Of a stretch of DNA of 64,000 nucleotides, positions 46,701-53,970 are shown in pieces. Source of the stretch: Paenibacillus gyeongsangnamensis. Lineage in GTDB: Bacteria > Bacillota > Bacilli > Paenibacillales > NBRC-103111. The translations under genes were made by a program, and so were the position numbers. Every line of letters begins with the position of its first letter. Positions within the stretch are counted from its first letter, which is position 1. Location: positions 62,001 to 126,000 of the forward strand of contig NZ_JAQAGZ010000009.1 in the NCBI RefSeq assembly GCF_027533625.1. The letters run 5' to 3'. The notes beneath the pieces are model-generated. The model did no database searches. It saw nothing but the letters and a program-made list of their open reading frames with translations, and was not told the DNA's origin.

Positions 46701-46882
46701 TAGCGGTCTCTCCTAGCGGAGATTCGATTATTTCCCAAACGCTCGGCATTGTTGTCGTCGGAGGGATGATCAGTTCGACATTAATTAGCTTGGTTGTGAT
46801 ACCTATCATATATGAGTGGATTTACACCGCGGTCAGATTTAGGGTTAAAAAGAAAGATGCCTATTTGGAAACGATCGCGTAA
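43745..46882 (+). CDS. RND-family efflux transporter (AcrB/SwrC type)
   Basis: Proton-driven exporter of 1045 residues with the standard RND plan: an N-terminal helix (NRKTLVMVSIMLILLWGGIS), a large extracytoplasmic loop, helices 2-6 including GRVVDDSIVILDHIYR (helix 4, the Asp pair for proton relay), a second loop, and helices 8-12 ending TLISLVVIPIIYEW. SwrC (YerP) of B. subtilis, which exports surfactin, is the closest Gram-positive kind. No membrane-fusion protein or outer partner is encoded next to it. The ribosome binding site is weak (GGATGG) and an internal start at MIEKIMNRK is possible. A terminator follows at 46896-46936. Confidence 0.93.
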   Translation: MKIMIEKIMNRKTLVMVSIMLILLWGGISASNIQHDYLPSINNSTLMVTVRAQNYQADQVKAYIATPIEQAVRTVDGLQDIETTSSNGGLSVSLYFPLNTNMERAEGQVSQVLDAVALPNGVQKPAVTRLSTNAIPIMRLSLESSSEKIDENTLRTTVKEKVSNQLKTVPGVKDVRIFGGGNNGYAVTIHIKDLDKDGITLNDVKRSLEANFSTGMQGNISDSQVSVPIQVAGPGISEQDLMQLPIFSADGKSVPLSNVANISKTIVDAQTISRTNGKASVLLDILKTPSSNITEVADRINSRIKEIPEIKNKEIRCSILLDQGEQVHSSLNGLMKEGLLGCFFSMICVYCFFRKIRSTLLIALSLPICLLATIGILKTMGTSLNLLTVSGLIVAMGRVVDDSIVILDHIYRKGQGDGNRALSLNFLSQAVCEMLPAIASSTATTIAVFVPIAMIGGMVSAAFSGFAWSVVIALVISLLVSIFIVPTLFHLFWKGQPIKIKDPLESFTPKLFHWVFQRKLQMVSICIALFLMALAGAAYLPVNFLPTANQSGQIGVQVEMPEGTALTQIDAEVKRLEAWIRSNPKVDSFSSSLGSSFTPQADDIFDEGGGWLQKTNVANMSITVKQGIDVPVFTTELQNQLKALSSSAVYTVTNLRIAGDDSLLKLNITGSDNLTLAYAARTIRSKLQLVSGLAVQGLADNQEQATPYRITLNQNAIESNGIKINDILDRMGPYLAEGITVSLKTDQGPVPLVIHSDIQNIAAEANKGSAAGKASVQSILTLMGKESFKNKQGQNVSLNELAALAPNANPSVIQDKNGQPYAVVAANITSTDVGKVTSEVKAVLEGISLPQGVKITFAGATEQVNQMIYEMTIALSCSVLLVLFIISTVFRGWKPPLSVLICIPFAFIGSVIGMVSFGKEWNLASLVGLLMLTGIAVTNGIVLVDKIERNLAKGMIPKEAIFEGTLSRVRPVLMTAATTILTLLPLAVSPSGDSIISQTLGIVVVGGMISSTLISLVVIPIIYEWIYTAVRFRVKKKDAYLETIA

Positions 46883-46895
46883 ATTTTTAAAACGA

Positions 46896-46936
46896 AAAAC
46901 GGCTCTGTCGCAAAACATGCGAACGGAGCCGTTTTT
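46896..46936 (+). terminator. Rho-independent terminator after RND transporter gene
   Basis: Stem AAAACGGCTC/GGAGCCGTTTT with inner CGCA/TGCG pairs and a T-rich tail. It runs straight into repeat copy 4. Confidence 0.8.
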
Positions 46937-46937
46937 A

Positions 46938-47033
46938 TTTGATAAGACTTTATAAATTTTTGCAGCTTATAGCTTCGCATCAACCTTAATAAACGCGCTT
47001 GGTCCTTGTAAGACAAGGACGGCGCAGCATTCC
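46938..47033 (+). repeat. Two-hairpin dispersed repeat, copy 4 (diverged end)
   Basis: TTTGATAAGACTTTATAAATTT through GTCCTTGTAAGACAAGGAC matches the other copies, but the last 15 bases (GGCGCAGCATTCCTTTTTT) differ. The 7-bp apical stem GTCCTTG/CAAGGAC is kept. It lies between the terminator and the helicase promoter. Confidence 0.8.
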
Positions 47034-47123
47034 TTTTTTGGTTTTGCAGAGATATCGGTACCCTTGTCTATTTTTCCTTACAGGGTGCTATAATGATAAC
47101 CGAAGGTTCGAACGAAAGGGAAA

Positions 47124-49391
47124 ATGAGTATGAAGGTACGGGAAGATTTCTGTGTCCGCAAGGAGAAGGAAATAGGTGTTTCCTTGAATGAAGTACAAAC
47201 CAAGGCCGTACTCCGGACAGAGGGGCCTTTGCTGTTATTGGCATCGCCCGGTTCGGGCAAAACGACCACGATCATTATGCGGATCGGTTATATGATCGAA
47301 GAGAAGGGCATCGACCCGTCCCGTATCAAGGCAGTAACGTTCAGCCGTGCTTCGGCGGCCGATATGAAAGAGCGGTTCAAGCGCTTCTTTCCGCACCTTG
47401 AACCCGTCGATTTCTCGACGATCCATAGCTTTGCTTTCGAAGTGGTGAAAGAGCATTTTCGGAAAACGAGGACTGCGTACCAGCTGATCGAGGGCAGCCT
47501 GGATTTGAAGGAGCTGGAGGAAACCGATTCGGACCGGCCGCCGCTTCATAAAAAGATTATTTTACGGGAGCTGTTCAAATCGATTGCCGGCGACAATATA
47601 ACCGATGACCAAATGGACGAGCTGACGACGTACATCAGTTATATCAAGAATAAAATGATCCCTCAGGAAGAGTGGCGGCGGGTGAAGACGGATGTGCCGG
47701 AGGCCGAACGGATCCTGTGGGAGTATGAGACCTACAAGCGGCTGGGACATCGTAAGCTGCTGGTGGATTTCGACGATATGCTGACCCTGGGAAACGAGGT
47801 ATTGGAGCGGGACCGGGAGCTTCTTCGAAGGTATCAGATGAAGTATGACTATGTTCTAACGGATGAGAGCCAGGATACCTCCTTGGTTCAGCACGCCTTG
47901 ATTGAGAAGCTGGTGCGGGAGCATGGAAACCTGTGCGTGGTCGCCGACGATGATCAGTCGATTTATAGCTGGAGAGGCGCCGAGCCGTCTTATCTGCTGA
48001 ATTTCAAGCAGGTGTACCCCCATGCGGTCACTTTGTTTATGGAACAAAACTACCGGTCATCCAAGGATATTGTGGAAGCCGCCAATCACTTCATCAAGCG
48101 CAACAAGAACCGGTACGACAAGAACATGTTTACCCGGAACGCTTCATCCAAGCCGATCAAGATCGTCAGCTTTGCCAACTACAAGTACCAGGCTAAATAT
48201 TTGGTGCGGGAAATCCAAAAAGTCGAGGACCTCTCGGAAGTGGCGGTTTTGTACCGGAATCATTCTTCTTCCATTGCATTGATGAATGAATTTGACCGGG
48301 CAGGCATTCCCTTCTATATGAAGGATGCCGATAACCACTTCTTCTCGCATTGGGTCGTGGAGGATATCTTGAACTTCATGCGGATGACCTTTACGGACAA
48401 GCGGGCCGATCTCCTTGAGAAAATTCATTTGAAGCTTCACGGGTATATCAGTAAGCAGCAAATGGCGGCGGTCAAAGCGATCGAGAATAACGAATCGGTG
48501 TTCGATAATTTGCTGAACTACGTGCAGCTTCAGGATTATCAAGTTAAACAGCTGCAGACATGTAAAGAGACGTTTCAGCAGATGAGGGGCATGCCGCCGC
48601 TGCAAGCCATCCGCGTCATCCGAAGCCGGCTAGGCTATGAGAAAGCGCTTGAGAAGATGTGCGAGCGTCTCGGATTCCGAAGGGAATATTTGATCGGCAT
48701 CTTAAATACGCTGGAGGAAATTGCGGATACGCTGGAGACGATGGAGGATTTTGCTGGCCGGCTCAAGTATCTGGAATCGGCGCTGAAGACGTCGAAAGCG
48801 AGGAAGGGGCAAAATGCCGTCACGTTCTCGACGCTTCACAGCTCCAAGGGCTTGGAATTTAAACGCGTCTATATGATCGATTTGACTGATGGCATTCTCC
48901 CGTCCTCCGAGGATCTTAAAGGAGGTTCGGCGGAGGGCGCTTCCGAATCGATGGAAGAGGCGACCCGCTTGTTCTATGTCGGCATGACTCGGGCGAAACA
49001 ACACCTGGAGCTTCTCCTGTACAAGGAGCGGGATGGTCAAAAGATCGAAGAGTCCCGATTCGTCACGCATGTCCGAACGATATTGAATCCTCCGGAACCG
49101 GTCCCGGCTGCAAGCAAATCTGCGGTATCGAATTCGAACAATCGAAGCGGAAAAAGCAAAAAGGCGGAGGGACGGAGCGGGTCTGCAGTAAAGCTTCCAA
49201 CCAACCCCAATGCGATACGGAATAAAGCGGAAATAACAAAAGGCAGAGCTGTAAAGCATAGGGTTTTTGGCCAAGGGAAGGTTATCGAGGTTAACGGGGA
49301 ACAAATCCATATCCGATTTGAAACCGGTATGAAGGTTCTGTCCATTGCCGCCTGCTTGGAGCGGGGGTTGCTTGAGCCGGTTAAAGACTAA
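47124..49391 (+). CDS. UvrD/PcrA-family ATP-dependent DNA helicase
   Basis: Superfamily 1A helicase of 755 residues. Motifs in order: Q motif LNEVQTKAVLRTEGP, Walker A ASPGSGKTT, Ia TFSRASAADMKERF, motif II VLTDESQDTS (DESQ where UvrD has DEFQ), III VVADDDQSIYSWRGAEPS, IV FMEQNYRSS, V TFSTLHSSKGLEFKRVYMIDL, VI EATRLFYVGMTRAKQHLEL. The C-terminal 90 residues include a basic linker (NNRSGKSKKAEGRSG) and a small domain KHRVFGQGKVIEVNGEQIHI like the RNAP-interaction fold at the end of PcrA. It resembles Bacillus YjcD-like helicases more than PcrA. The start is ATG 47124 or 47130, with GAAAGGG ahead. It is a single gene with its own terminator, involved in DNA repair or conflict resolution. Confidence 0.93.
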   Translation: MSMKVREDFCVRKEKEIGVSLNEVQTKAVLRTEGPLLLLASPGSGKTTTIIMRIGYMIEEKGIDPSRIKAVTFSRASAADMKERFKRFFPHLEPVDFSTIHSFAFEVVKEHFRKTRTAYQLIEGSLDLKELEETDSDRPPLHKKIILRELFKSIAGDNITDDQMDELTTYISYIKNKMIPQEEWRRVKTDVPEAERILWEYETYKRLGHRKLLVDFDDMLTLGNEVLERDRELLRRYQMKYDYVLTDESQDTSLVQHALIEKLVREHGNLCVVADDDQSIYSWRGAEPSYLLNFKQVYPHAVTLFMEQNYRSSKDIVEAANHFIKRNKNRYDKNMFTRNASSKPIKIVSFANYKYQAKYLVREIQKVEDLSEVAVLYRNHSSSIALMNEFDRAGIPFYMKDADNHFFSHWVVEDILNFMRMTFTDKRADLLEKIHLKLHGYISKQQMAAVKAIENNESVFDNLLNYVQLQDYQVKQLQTCKETFQQMRGMPPLQAIRVIRSRLGYEKALEKMCERLGFRREYLIGILNTLEEIADTLETMEDFAGRLKYLESALKTSKARKGQNAVTFSTLHSSKGLEFKRVYMIDLTDGILPSSEDLKGGSAEGASESMEEATRLFYVGMTRAKQHLELLLYKERDGQKIEESRFVTHVRTILNPPEPVPAASKSAVSNSNNRSGKSKKAEGRSGSAVKLPTNPNAIRNKAEITKGRAVKHRVFGQGKVIEVNGEQIHIRFETGMKVLSIAACLERGLLEPVKD

Positions 49392-49403
49392 ACGTTAAAA
49401 AAT

Positions 49404-49452
49404 AATCGCAAGCCGCCAGGCAGGAACGGGCTTAGGGGCTTGCGATTTTTTC
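49404..49452 (+). terminator. Rho-independent terminator after helicase gene
   Basis: 11-bp stem AATCGCAAGCC/GGCTTGCGATT followed by TTTTTT. Confidence 0.87.
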
Positions 49453-49484
49453 ACGTGGAGCGGTTGAAGGAATTTGATTCGCTA

Positions 49485-49541
49485 TTGACAAAGCTGCTCC
49501 AATGATATATCTTTAATTCAAGATAATTAAATCAAAGATAT
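49485..49541 (+). promoter_or_regulatory. mhqR promoter with MhqR-type operator
   Basis: TTGACA (49485-49490), 17 bases, TATCTT (49508-49513) is the promoter. The -10 is part of an 18-bp inverted repeat, TATCTT-TAATTC-AAGATA (49508-49525), embedded in a longer near-palindrome ATATCTTT...AAAGATAT (49507-49541). This matches the MhqR/OhrR box style (TATCTCGAATTCGAGATA-like), so MhqR would repress its own gene by covering the -10. Confidence 0.75.
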
Positions 49542-49559
49542 TCGAAGGGGGTGAAATTC

Positions 49560-50009
49560 ATGGCTGGTGCAATGGAGGAAGACAAAGCGGCGTCCCTGAA
49601 GCTGTTCGTGGTGCTGTCCAAAGCCTACAAAACGGTCATGGACCGGGCGGTCAAGGACATGAAGCAGTACGATCTGTCTCCTTCGGAGTTTACGATCCTT
49701 GAGGTGCTGTATACGAAGGGAAGAATTCCGCTGCAGCAAATCGGGGAAAAGATTCTCATTACAAGCGGAAGCATTACCTACAATATCGACAAGCTGGAGA
49801 AGAAGGGCCTCTTGAAGCGGGTTCCCTGCGAAGAGGATCGGCGCGTCACTTACGCGGAGATCACCGCGGCCGGACATGATTTATTCGATCGGATCTTTCC
49901 CGCTCATTCGGATTCGATCCACGCGATCATGAAGTCTCTTTCTCTGGAGGAGAAGCAAGCTGCGACCTCACTGCTCAAAAAATTGGGAATAGGAGCGAAA
50001 GAAGGGTAG
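49560..50009 (+). CDS. mhqR: MarR-family repressor, MhqR type
   Basis: Repressor of 149 residues from ATG 49560, which has AGGGGGTG seven bases upstream. A GTG at 49551 overlaps that site. The winged helix lies at about 35-105 (LSPSEFTILEVLYTKGRIPLQ, ITSGSITYNIDKLEKKGLLKR, EEDRRVTYAEITAAG). Helices at both ends form the dimer. No Cys is present at an OhrR-like redox position, as in MhqR, whose sensing of quinones is indirect or by another route. Operator-like palindromes lie ahead of it and ahead of the dioxygenase gene downstream, which, with the esterase, matches the B. subtilis MhqR regulon against methyl-hydroquinone and azo compounds. Confidence 0.9.
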   Translation: MAGAMEEDKAASLKLFVVLSKAYKTVMDRAVKDMKQYDLSPSEFTILEVLYTKGRIPLQQIGEKILITSGSITYNIDKLEKKGLLKRVPCEEDRRVTYAEITAAGHDLFDRIFPAHSDSIHAIMKSLSLEEKQAATSLLKKLGIGAKEG

Positions 50010-50033
50010 GGAATGAGCCCTTTTTTGGCATAA

Positions 50034-50052
50034 TATCTTGAAGTGAAGATTA
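50034..50052 (+). promoter_or_regulatory. Second MhqR-type operator, ahead of dioxygenase gene
   Basis: TATCTT-GAAGTG-AAGATT, an imperfect copy of the mhqR operator, followed by TTGAATTCGAAGTAA. It lies about 110 bases before the dioxygenase start, suggesting separate repression of the enzyme genes. Confidence 0.6.
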
Positions 50053-50161
50053 TTGAATTCGAAGTAATTGGAGTTTCGGAAGCTCGTTTCAACCTGCTCA
50101 AGGATTCTTATCCGACAGGTTGGGGAAGTTAGGATAAAAGACATTAAGGGAGGAATTTTTC

Positions 50162-51112
50162 ATGACTATGCATACGGCAGGCATTCATCATATTACCGCT
50201 TTTGCAGGAAATCCGCAGGCAAATGTCGATTTTTACGCCAGTATCCTCGGGCTGCGCCTGGTGAAAAAAACGATCAACTTCGATGCTCCGGAGGTGTATC
50301 ATTTGTATTTCGGCAACGAGGCTGGGAGTCCGGGAACGATTATTACGTTCTTTCCGTTCCCCGGCTCGCGCAAGGGACGGATCGGCGGAGGACAGGTCGG
50401 GATCACGACGTATGTCGTTTCGCCTGGCTCGCTCGGCTTCTGGGAGAGCCGGCTTGAAAGCTTCGGCATTGCCGTTACGAAAGCGTCCAGGTTCTCGGAG
50501 CGGTATTTGCAATTCGAGGACAATGAGGGACTGCGTCTGGAGATCGTGGAACGGGAAGAGGGGCGCGGCAGCGGCTGGACCTTCGGGGGAATTCCGGCCG
50601 CGCATGCCATTAAGGGCTTCGGCGGAGCTGTTCTGTTCAGCGTGAATCCGCAGAAAACGGTCGACGCCTTGGAGCATTTGCTCGGTCTGAGCAAAGTGGC
50701 GGAGGATGGCGAATACGTCCGCTACCGCTCGGAAGGGGATATCGGCAACGTGATCGATGTGCCGCTGGCCGCCGTGGAGCGGGGCAGCGACGGTGCCGGG
50801 GCGGTCCATCATATCGCCTGGCGAGCGAAGGATTATGACCAGCATGAGGAATGGAGAAGCTCGGTTGAGCAATACGGCTATCGTCCGACGCCCGTCATTG
50901 ACAGGCAATATTTCAACGCGCTTTATTTCCGGGAGGCCGGCGGCATCTTGTTCGAGATTGCAACGGATCCTCCGGGCTTCGCGAAGGATGAGCCGGCTGA
51001 CCGGCTGGGCGGCAAGCTGATGCTGCCGGAGTGGTATGAACCGCATCGTTCGCAGATTGAAGCGAACCTGCTCCCGATTGAGGTGAGGGAATTGGAGGGG
51101 AAGAGGCAATGA
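50162..51112 (+). CDS. Ring-cleaving dioxygenase, glyoxalase superfamily (MhqO-like)
   Basis: Metal-dependent extradiol-type dioxygenase of 316 residues, proposed to open quinol rings. It has two vicinal-oxygen-chelate modules: HTAGIHHITAFAGNPQANVD with the first His ligand, GAVHHIAWRAKDYDQHEEW with the second, and the Glu ligand in GGILFEIATDPPGF. The tail MLPEWYEPHRSQIEANLLP is typical of the YkcA/MhqO group. GGGAGGA precedes ATG 50162. It overlaps the esterase gene by four bases (ATGA). With mhqR directly upstream and an operator at 50034, the pathway and regulation are well supported; the exact ring substrate is not. Confidence 0.92.
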   Translation: MTMHTAGIHHITAFAGNPQANVDFYASILGLRLVKKTINFDAPEVYHLYFGNEAGSPGTIITFFPFPGSRKGRIGGGQVGITTYVVSPGSLGFWESRLESFGIAVTKASRFSERYLQFEDNEGLRLEIVEREEGRGSGWTFGGIPAAHAIKGFGGAVLFSVNPQKTVDALEHLLGLSKVAEDGEYVRYRSEGDIGNVIDVPLAAVERGSDGAGAVHHIAWRAKDYDQHEEWRSSVEQYGYRPTPVIDRQYFNALYFREAGGILFEIATDPPGFAKDEPADRLGGKLMLPEWYEPHRSQIEANLLPIEVRELEGKRQ

Positions 51113-51720
51113 AGCATCTATTCGAGCAAGGCACGCGCCAAGAAGCGCCGACGCTGGTGCTGTTCCACGGCACGGGAGGAACCGAACGCGACCTTCTGCC
51201 CTTGGCGCGGCTAATATCGCCCGAGTCGTCCGTCCTGAGCCTGCGGGGCAGCGTGCTGGAGAACGGGATGCCCCGGTTTTTCCGGCGGCTGGCCGAAGGC
51301 GTGTTCGATGAAGAGGATCTCGTGATCCGCACGAAGGAAGTATACGATTTTCTGAATGATGCCGCCGGGCAGTACGGGTTTGACCGCGGCAATCTCGTTG
51401 CGGTAGGCTACTCGAACGGCGCCAATATCGCCGGCAGTCTGCTGTTCCATTACGGGCAAGCGTTCAAAGGAGCTGTGCTGCATCATCCCATGGTTCCCCG
51501 CAGAGGAGTAACGATTCCGGATTTGGCCGGAACCCCGGTCTTTATCGGAGCCGGAACGAATGATCCGATCTGTTCTCCGCAGGAAACGGAAGAACTGCAG
51601 CAGCTTCTTGGCCGCGCCGGTGCCTCCGTATCGGTGCACTGGGAGCCTTACGGGCATCAATTGACCTCTTCGGAAGCTTCCGCCGCCGCGGAGTGGTTCC
51701 GGAATCGCTTTGCCGAATAA
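51109..51720 (+). CDS. Alpha/beta hydrolase, phospholipase/carboxylesterase family (MhqD-like)
   Basis: Esterase of 203 residues. The alpha/beta-hydrolase landmarks are all present: oxyanion strand VLFHGTGGTERD, nucleophile elbow VGYSNGANIAG (Ser in GYSNG), Asp in FIGAGTNDPICSP and His in EPYGHQLTSSEA. It overlaps the dioxygenase gene by ATGA, so translation is coupled. In the B. subtilis set, MhqD accompanies MhqO and probably hydrolyses ring-cleavage or ester products. No signal peptide. Confidence 0.92.
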   Translation: MKHLFEQGTRQEAPTLVLFHGTGGTERDLLPLARLISPESSVLSLRGSVLENGMPRFFRRLAEGVFDEEDLVIRTKEVYDFLNDAAGQYGFDRGNLVAVGYSNGANIAGSLLFHYGQAFKGAVLHHPMVPRRGVTIPDLAGTPVFIGAGTNDPICSPQETEELQQLLGRAGASVSVHWEPYGHQLTSSEASAAAEWFRNRFAE

Positions 51721-51837
51721 CTTGGGGCCAAGTGGAAATAATGAAGGAAATCGCCTCCGTTCGATATCAGTGAACTAGGTTCGCTCCAAGGGCCCGGAGG
51801 TTCACTACAGCAAGTCTCATGGGGGCCGGCAGTCCGG

Positions 51838-51878
51838 TAGTGAATCCAGGTTCATTAGCAGCGAACTTGGATTCACTA
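51838..51878 (+). repeat. Intergenic inverted repeat with flanking direct repeats
   Basis: A 16-bp stem with one G-T pair, TAGTGAATCCAGGTTC/GAACTTGGATTCACTA, loop of nine. It is flanked by near-identical GCCGGCAGTCCGGTA and GCCCGGCACTCCGGTA. No T run, so not a terminator. Nearby GTGAACTAGGTTCGC and GGTTCACTACAGC are related motifs. Function unknown. Confidence 0.6.
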
Positions 51879-51961
51879 GTGCCCGGCACTCCGGTACGTT
51901 CCTAAAAAGTAACAGAAAATGGGAAATTGAGATCGGGCGCCACTATAGGAGGGGAGAAGGA

Positions 51962-52213
51962 ATGCTGCCTATATTAAAAAGAATTAACGAGCTTTCCCGT
52001 AAATCCAAAAGGGATGGACTCTCCGAAGCAGAAGTCGCGGAGCAAGCGAGGCTTCGGAAAGAATATCTTCAAACCTTCCGCGGCTCCATCCGAAGCACGC
52101 TCCTGTCCGTTACGATCGTGGACCCGAACGGAAACGATGTGACACCGGATAAATTGAAGAACGAACAGAACAGAGGGGACTCGCCAAGAGGAGACCATCA
52201 TATTCTCCATTGA
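51962..52213 (+). CDS. DUF896 family protein (YnzC/UPF0291-like)
   Basis: Small cytoplasmic protein of 83 residues. The first 70 residues match the DUF896 family: MLPILKRINELSRKSKRDGL, then SEAEVAEQARLRKEYLQTFR and VTIVDPNGNDVTPDKLKNEQ. The family folds as a short helical hairpin; B. subtilis YnzC is linked to the SOS regulon, but no LexA box was recognised here. The last dozen residues (RGDSPRGDHHILH) are off-family, so a small change at the 3' end is possible. GGAGGGGAGAAGGA precedes ATG 51962. Confidence 0.9.
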   Translation: MLPILKRINELSRKSKRDGLSEAEVAEQARLRKEYLQTFRGSIRSTLLSVTIVDPNGNDVTPDKLKNEQNRGDSPRGDHHILH

Positions 52214-52407
52214 CCCGGATACCCGGATAGAACGCGAGAATTTACAGGCTGATGATCGGCAGCAGCGTCCCGAGGCTCATCGTCGGAGGTTTACGAAAAT
52301 GGCTCGATCAACCCGGACAAGCTGGTTGGGGTCAACCGGATGACGGCAATGACTATGCCAAGCCGCGCGTCCGGTTTGGCGTGAAGCGGACTCAGCAAGG
52401 AATACGA

Positions 52408-52438
52408 AGAGATTGCTTATAGCGGCAATCTCTTTTTT
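52408..52438 (+). terminator. Rho-independent terminator
   Basis: Stem AGAGATTGC/GCAATCTCT, loop of eight, then TTTTT. Confidence 0.85.
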
Positions 52439-52613
52439 CTTTGCAAGCTTGTTAACAGGCATCCGGGCAACTTTTCATGAAGCACAACGGGCAACGAAGG
52501 CGAACTTGATGTCAACTTCATGTTAATTTTATTCTTCAGCACAAAAATCCGGAGTTATGAAACGTTTTCATTTTATGCTTAACAAAAATCAAAAAAAATA
52601 AATGTTATGTATA

Positions 52614-52642
52614 TTGACACTTAAAGCTTCCTCCTTTATTAT
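52614..52642 (+). promoter_or_regulatory. Sigma-A promoter of ROK regulator/peptide operon
   Basis: TTGACA (52614-52619), 17 bases, TATTAT (52637-52642), in a strongly AT-rich stretch 140 bases before the regulator start. It is a near-consensus promoter and is probably where the ROK protein binds. Confidence 0.7.
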
Positions 52643-52780
52643 TAACATCACTGGAGAATATGAGATGGAAAATCGAAGTGATATGGACAATTACTTATGA
52701 AATAAGTTTATTTTTAATCCAAAAAATAAAAATAATCAAATGAATTAATCCACTGATGAAAATATATAAGGGGGCTGCTG

Positions 52781-53938
52781 ATGAAAAAGCACGATCAGGA
52801 CTTTATGAAACGGCAAAACCGGCTGACGGTCTTTGAAATAATAAAAAACCAAAATCCGATCTCACGTGCTTCGATCGCCAAGCAAACAGGGATGAGCGCC
52901 ACTACCGTCAGCCGGATTGTCGGCGAGTTGACGGAGCAGGGCTATATTCTGGAGTCCGAGAAGGTGTCGGAAGGCCTCGGCAGGAAATCGATGCTGCTCG
53001 AAATGGTGGACGCTTCGGTCTTGTCGATCGGCGTCGAGCTGGACCGTCACCGGATGAGCATCGGTCTCGTAGATCTGCAGGGGAATACGGTCTGCAGCGA
53101 GACGTACAGCCGTAAAGATGATGAAAGCTCGGATACTACGATTGAACGCATCGCTGCTGTGACGGGTGAGCTGCTGAAGCGGCATTCGATCGAGCGGGGC
53201 CGGGTGGCGGGGATCGGCGTCGGACTGCCCGGCATCGTGAACAACGACGAAGGGATTGTCGTTTTTTCCGTCCAGCTGGGCTGGAAGAACGTCCCGCTGG
53301 CGAAACGGCTGAGCGAGCTGACCGGCTTTAAGGCGGATGTCGACAACGAGCTGAAGGCCAAGGCGCTCTCCGAGCATTTGAAGGGAGCGGCCATCGGCTC
53401 CAATCGGACGGCCTTGATTGGCTTCGGCAACGGGGTCGGCTCCGCGCTAATTATTGACGGAGAAATTTACCGAGGCGCGATGAACAGCGCGGGCGAGATC
53501 GGCCATTCCACGGTCGATCCGAATGGCAAGCTGTGCGAATGCGGCAAGGCCGGCTGCCTGCAGACTTACATCAATATCAGCTCCTTATTGTCGGAAGCGA
53601 ATCACTATCGGCGGATTCATTCGATGGAAGAGCTGTTCGAGGCGAGGCGCGCCGGCGAACGCTGGGCCGTGTATTTAATTGATCGCGCTCTGATGTACAT
53701 GTCCATTACGGTGAACAACGTCGTGTGCATGTACAACCCGGACAGCGTCATTCTGACTGGGGAGCTGATTGATAAATTCCCGGAAATTTATGAGGAAGTG
53801 AAGTCGCTTTGCGCTTCCCGGTTCGTATGGGAGCCGCTGAACGGATCATTCCGTTTCCTTCGTTCGGAGCTGAACGAGAAAGGGGTGATCATCGGATCGG
53901 GACTGATGGCGCAGCGACGCTTTTTTGCACTGGAATAG
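52781..53938 (+). CDS. ROK-family transcriptional regulator (NagC/XylR type)
   Basis: Sugar-responsive repressor of 385 residues. The N-terminal winged helix (about 10-75) reads NPISRASIAKQTGMSATTVSRI. The ROK sugar-binding domain has GVGLPGIVNNDEGIV, DNELKAKALSEH, IGFGNGVGSALIIDGEIYRG, the EIGH start GEIGHSTVDPNG and the zinc site CECGKAGC. The retained His/Cys zinc ligands suggest real sugar binding, as in NagC or Mlc. AAGGGGGCTGCTG precedes the ATG. It heads a run of ten co-directional genes ending in a ROK kinase, and likely responds to the sugar or sugar phosphate that kinase handles. Confidence 0.92.
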   Translation: MKKHDQDFMKRQNRLTVFEIIKNQNPISRASIAKQTGMSATTVSRIVGELTEQGYILESEKVSEGLGRKSMLLEMVDASVLSIGVELDRHRMSIGLVDLQGNTVCSETYSRKDDESSDTTIERIAAVTGELLKRHSIERGRVAGIGVGLPGIVNNDEGIVVFSVQLGWKNVPLAKRLSELTGFKADVDNELKAKALSEHLKGAAIGSNRTALIGFGNGVGSALIIDGEIYRGAMNSAGEIGHSTVDPNGKLCECGKAGCLQTYINISSLLSEANHYRRIHSMEELFEARRAGERWAVYLIDRALMYMSITVNNVVCMYNPDSVILTGELIDKFPEIYEEVKSLCASRFVWEPLNGSFRFLRSELNEKGVIIGSGLMAQRRFFALE

Positions 53939-53970
53939 CGCAATCAACGAAATTCGGGGAGGAAATCGCG

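Larger units (their letters stand above)
52214..52780. other. Intergenic region: terminator, then AT-rich promoter region
   Basis: The first 200 bases are GC-rich and may hold remnants of coding sequence (a frame near 52290-52385 reads GSINPDKLVGVNRMTAMTM) but nothing I can name. A terminator lies at 52408-52438. The last 250 bases are AT-rich and carry the promoter of the ROK regulator gene. Confidence 0.4.

Noticed and set aside
51838-51878. Hairpin after the esterase gene as a terminator
   Set aside because: No T run follows the stem, and it is 120 bases beyond the stop, flanked by direct repeats.
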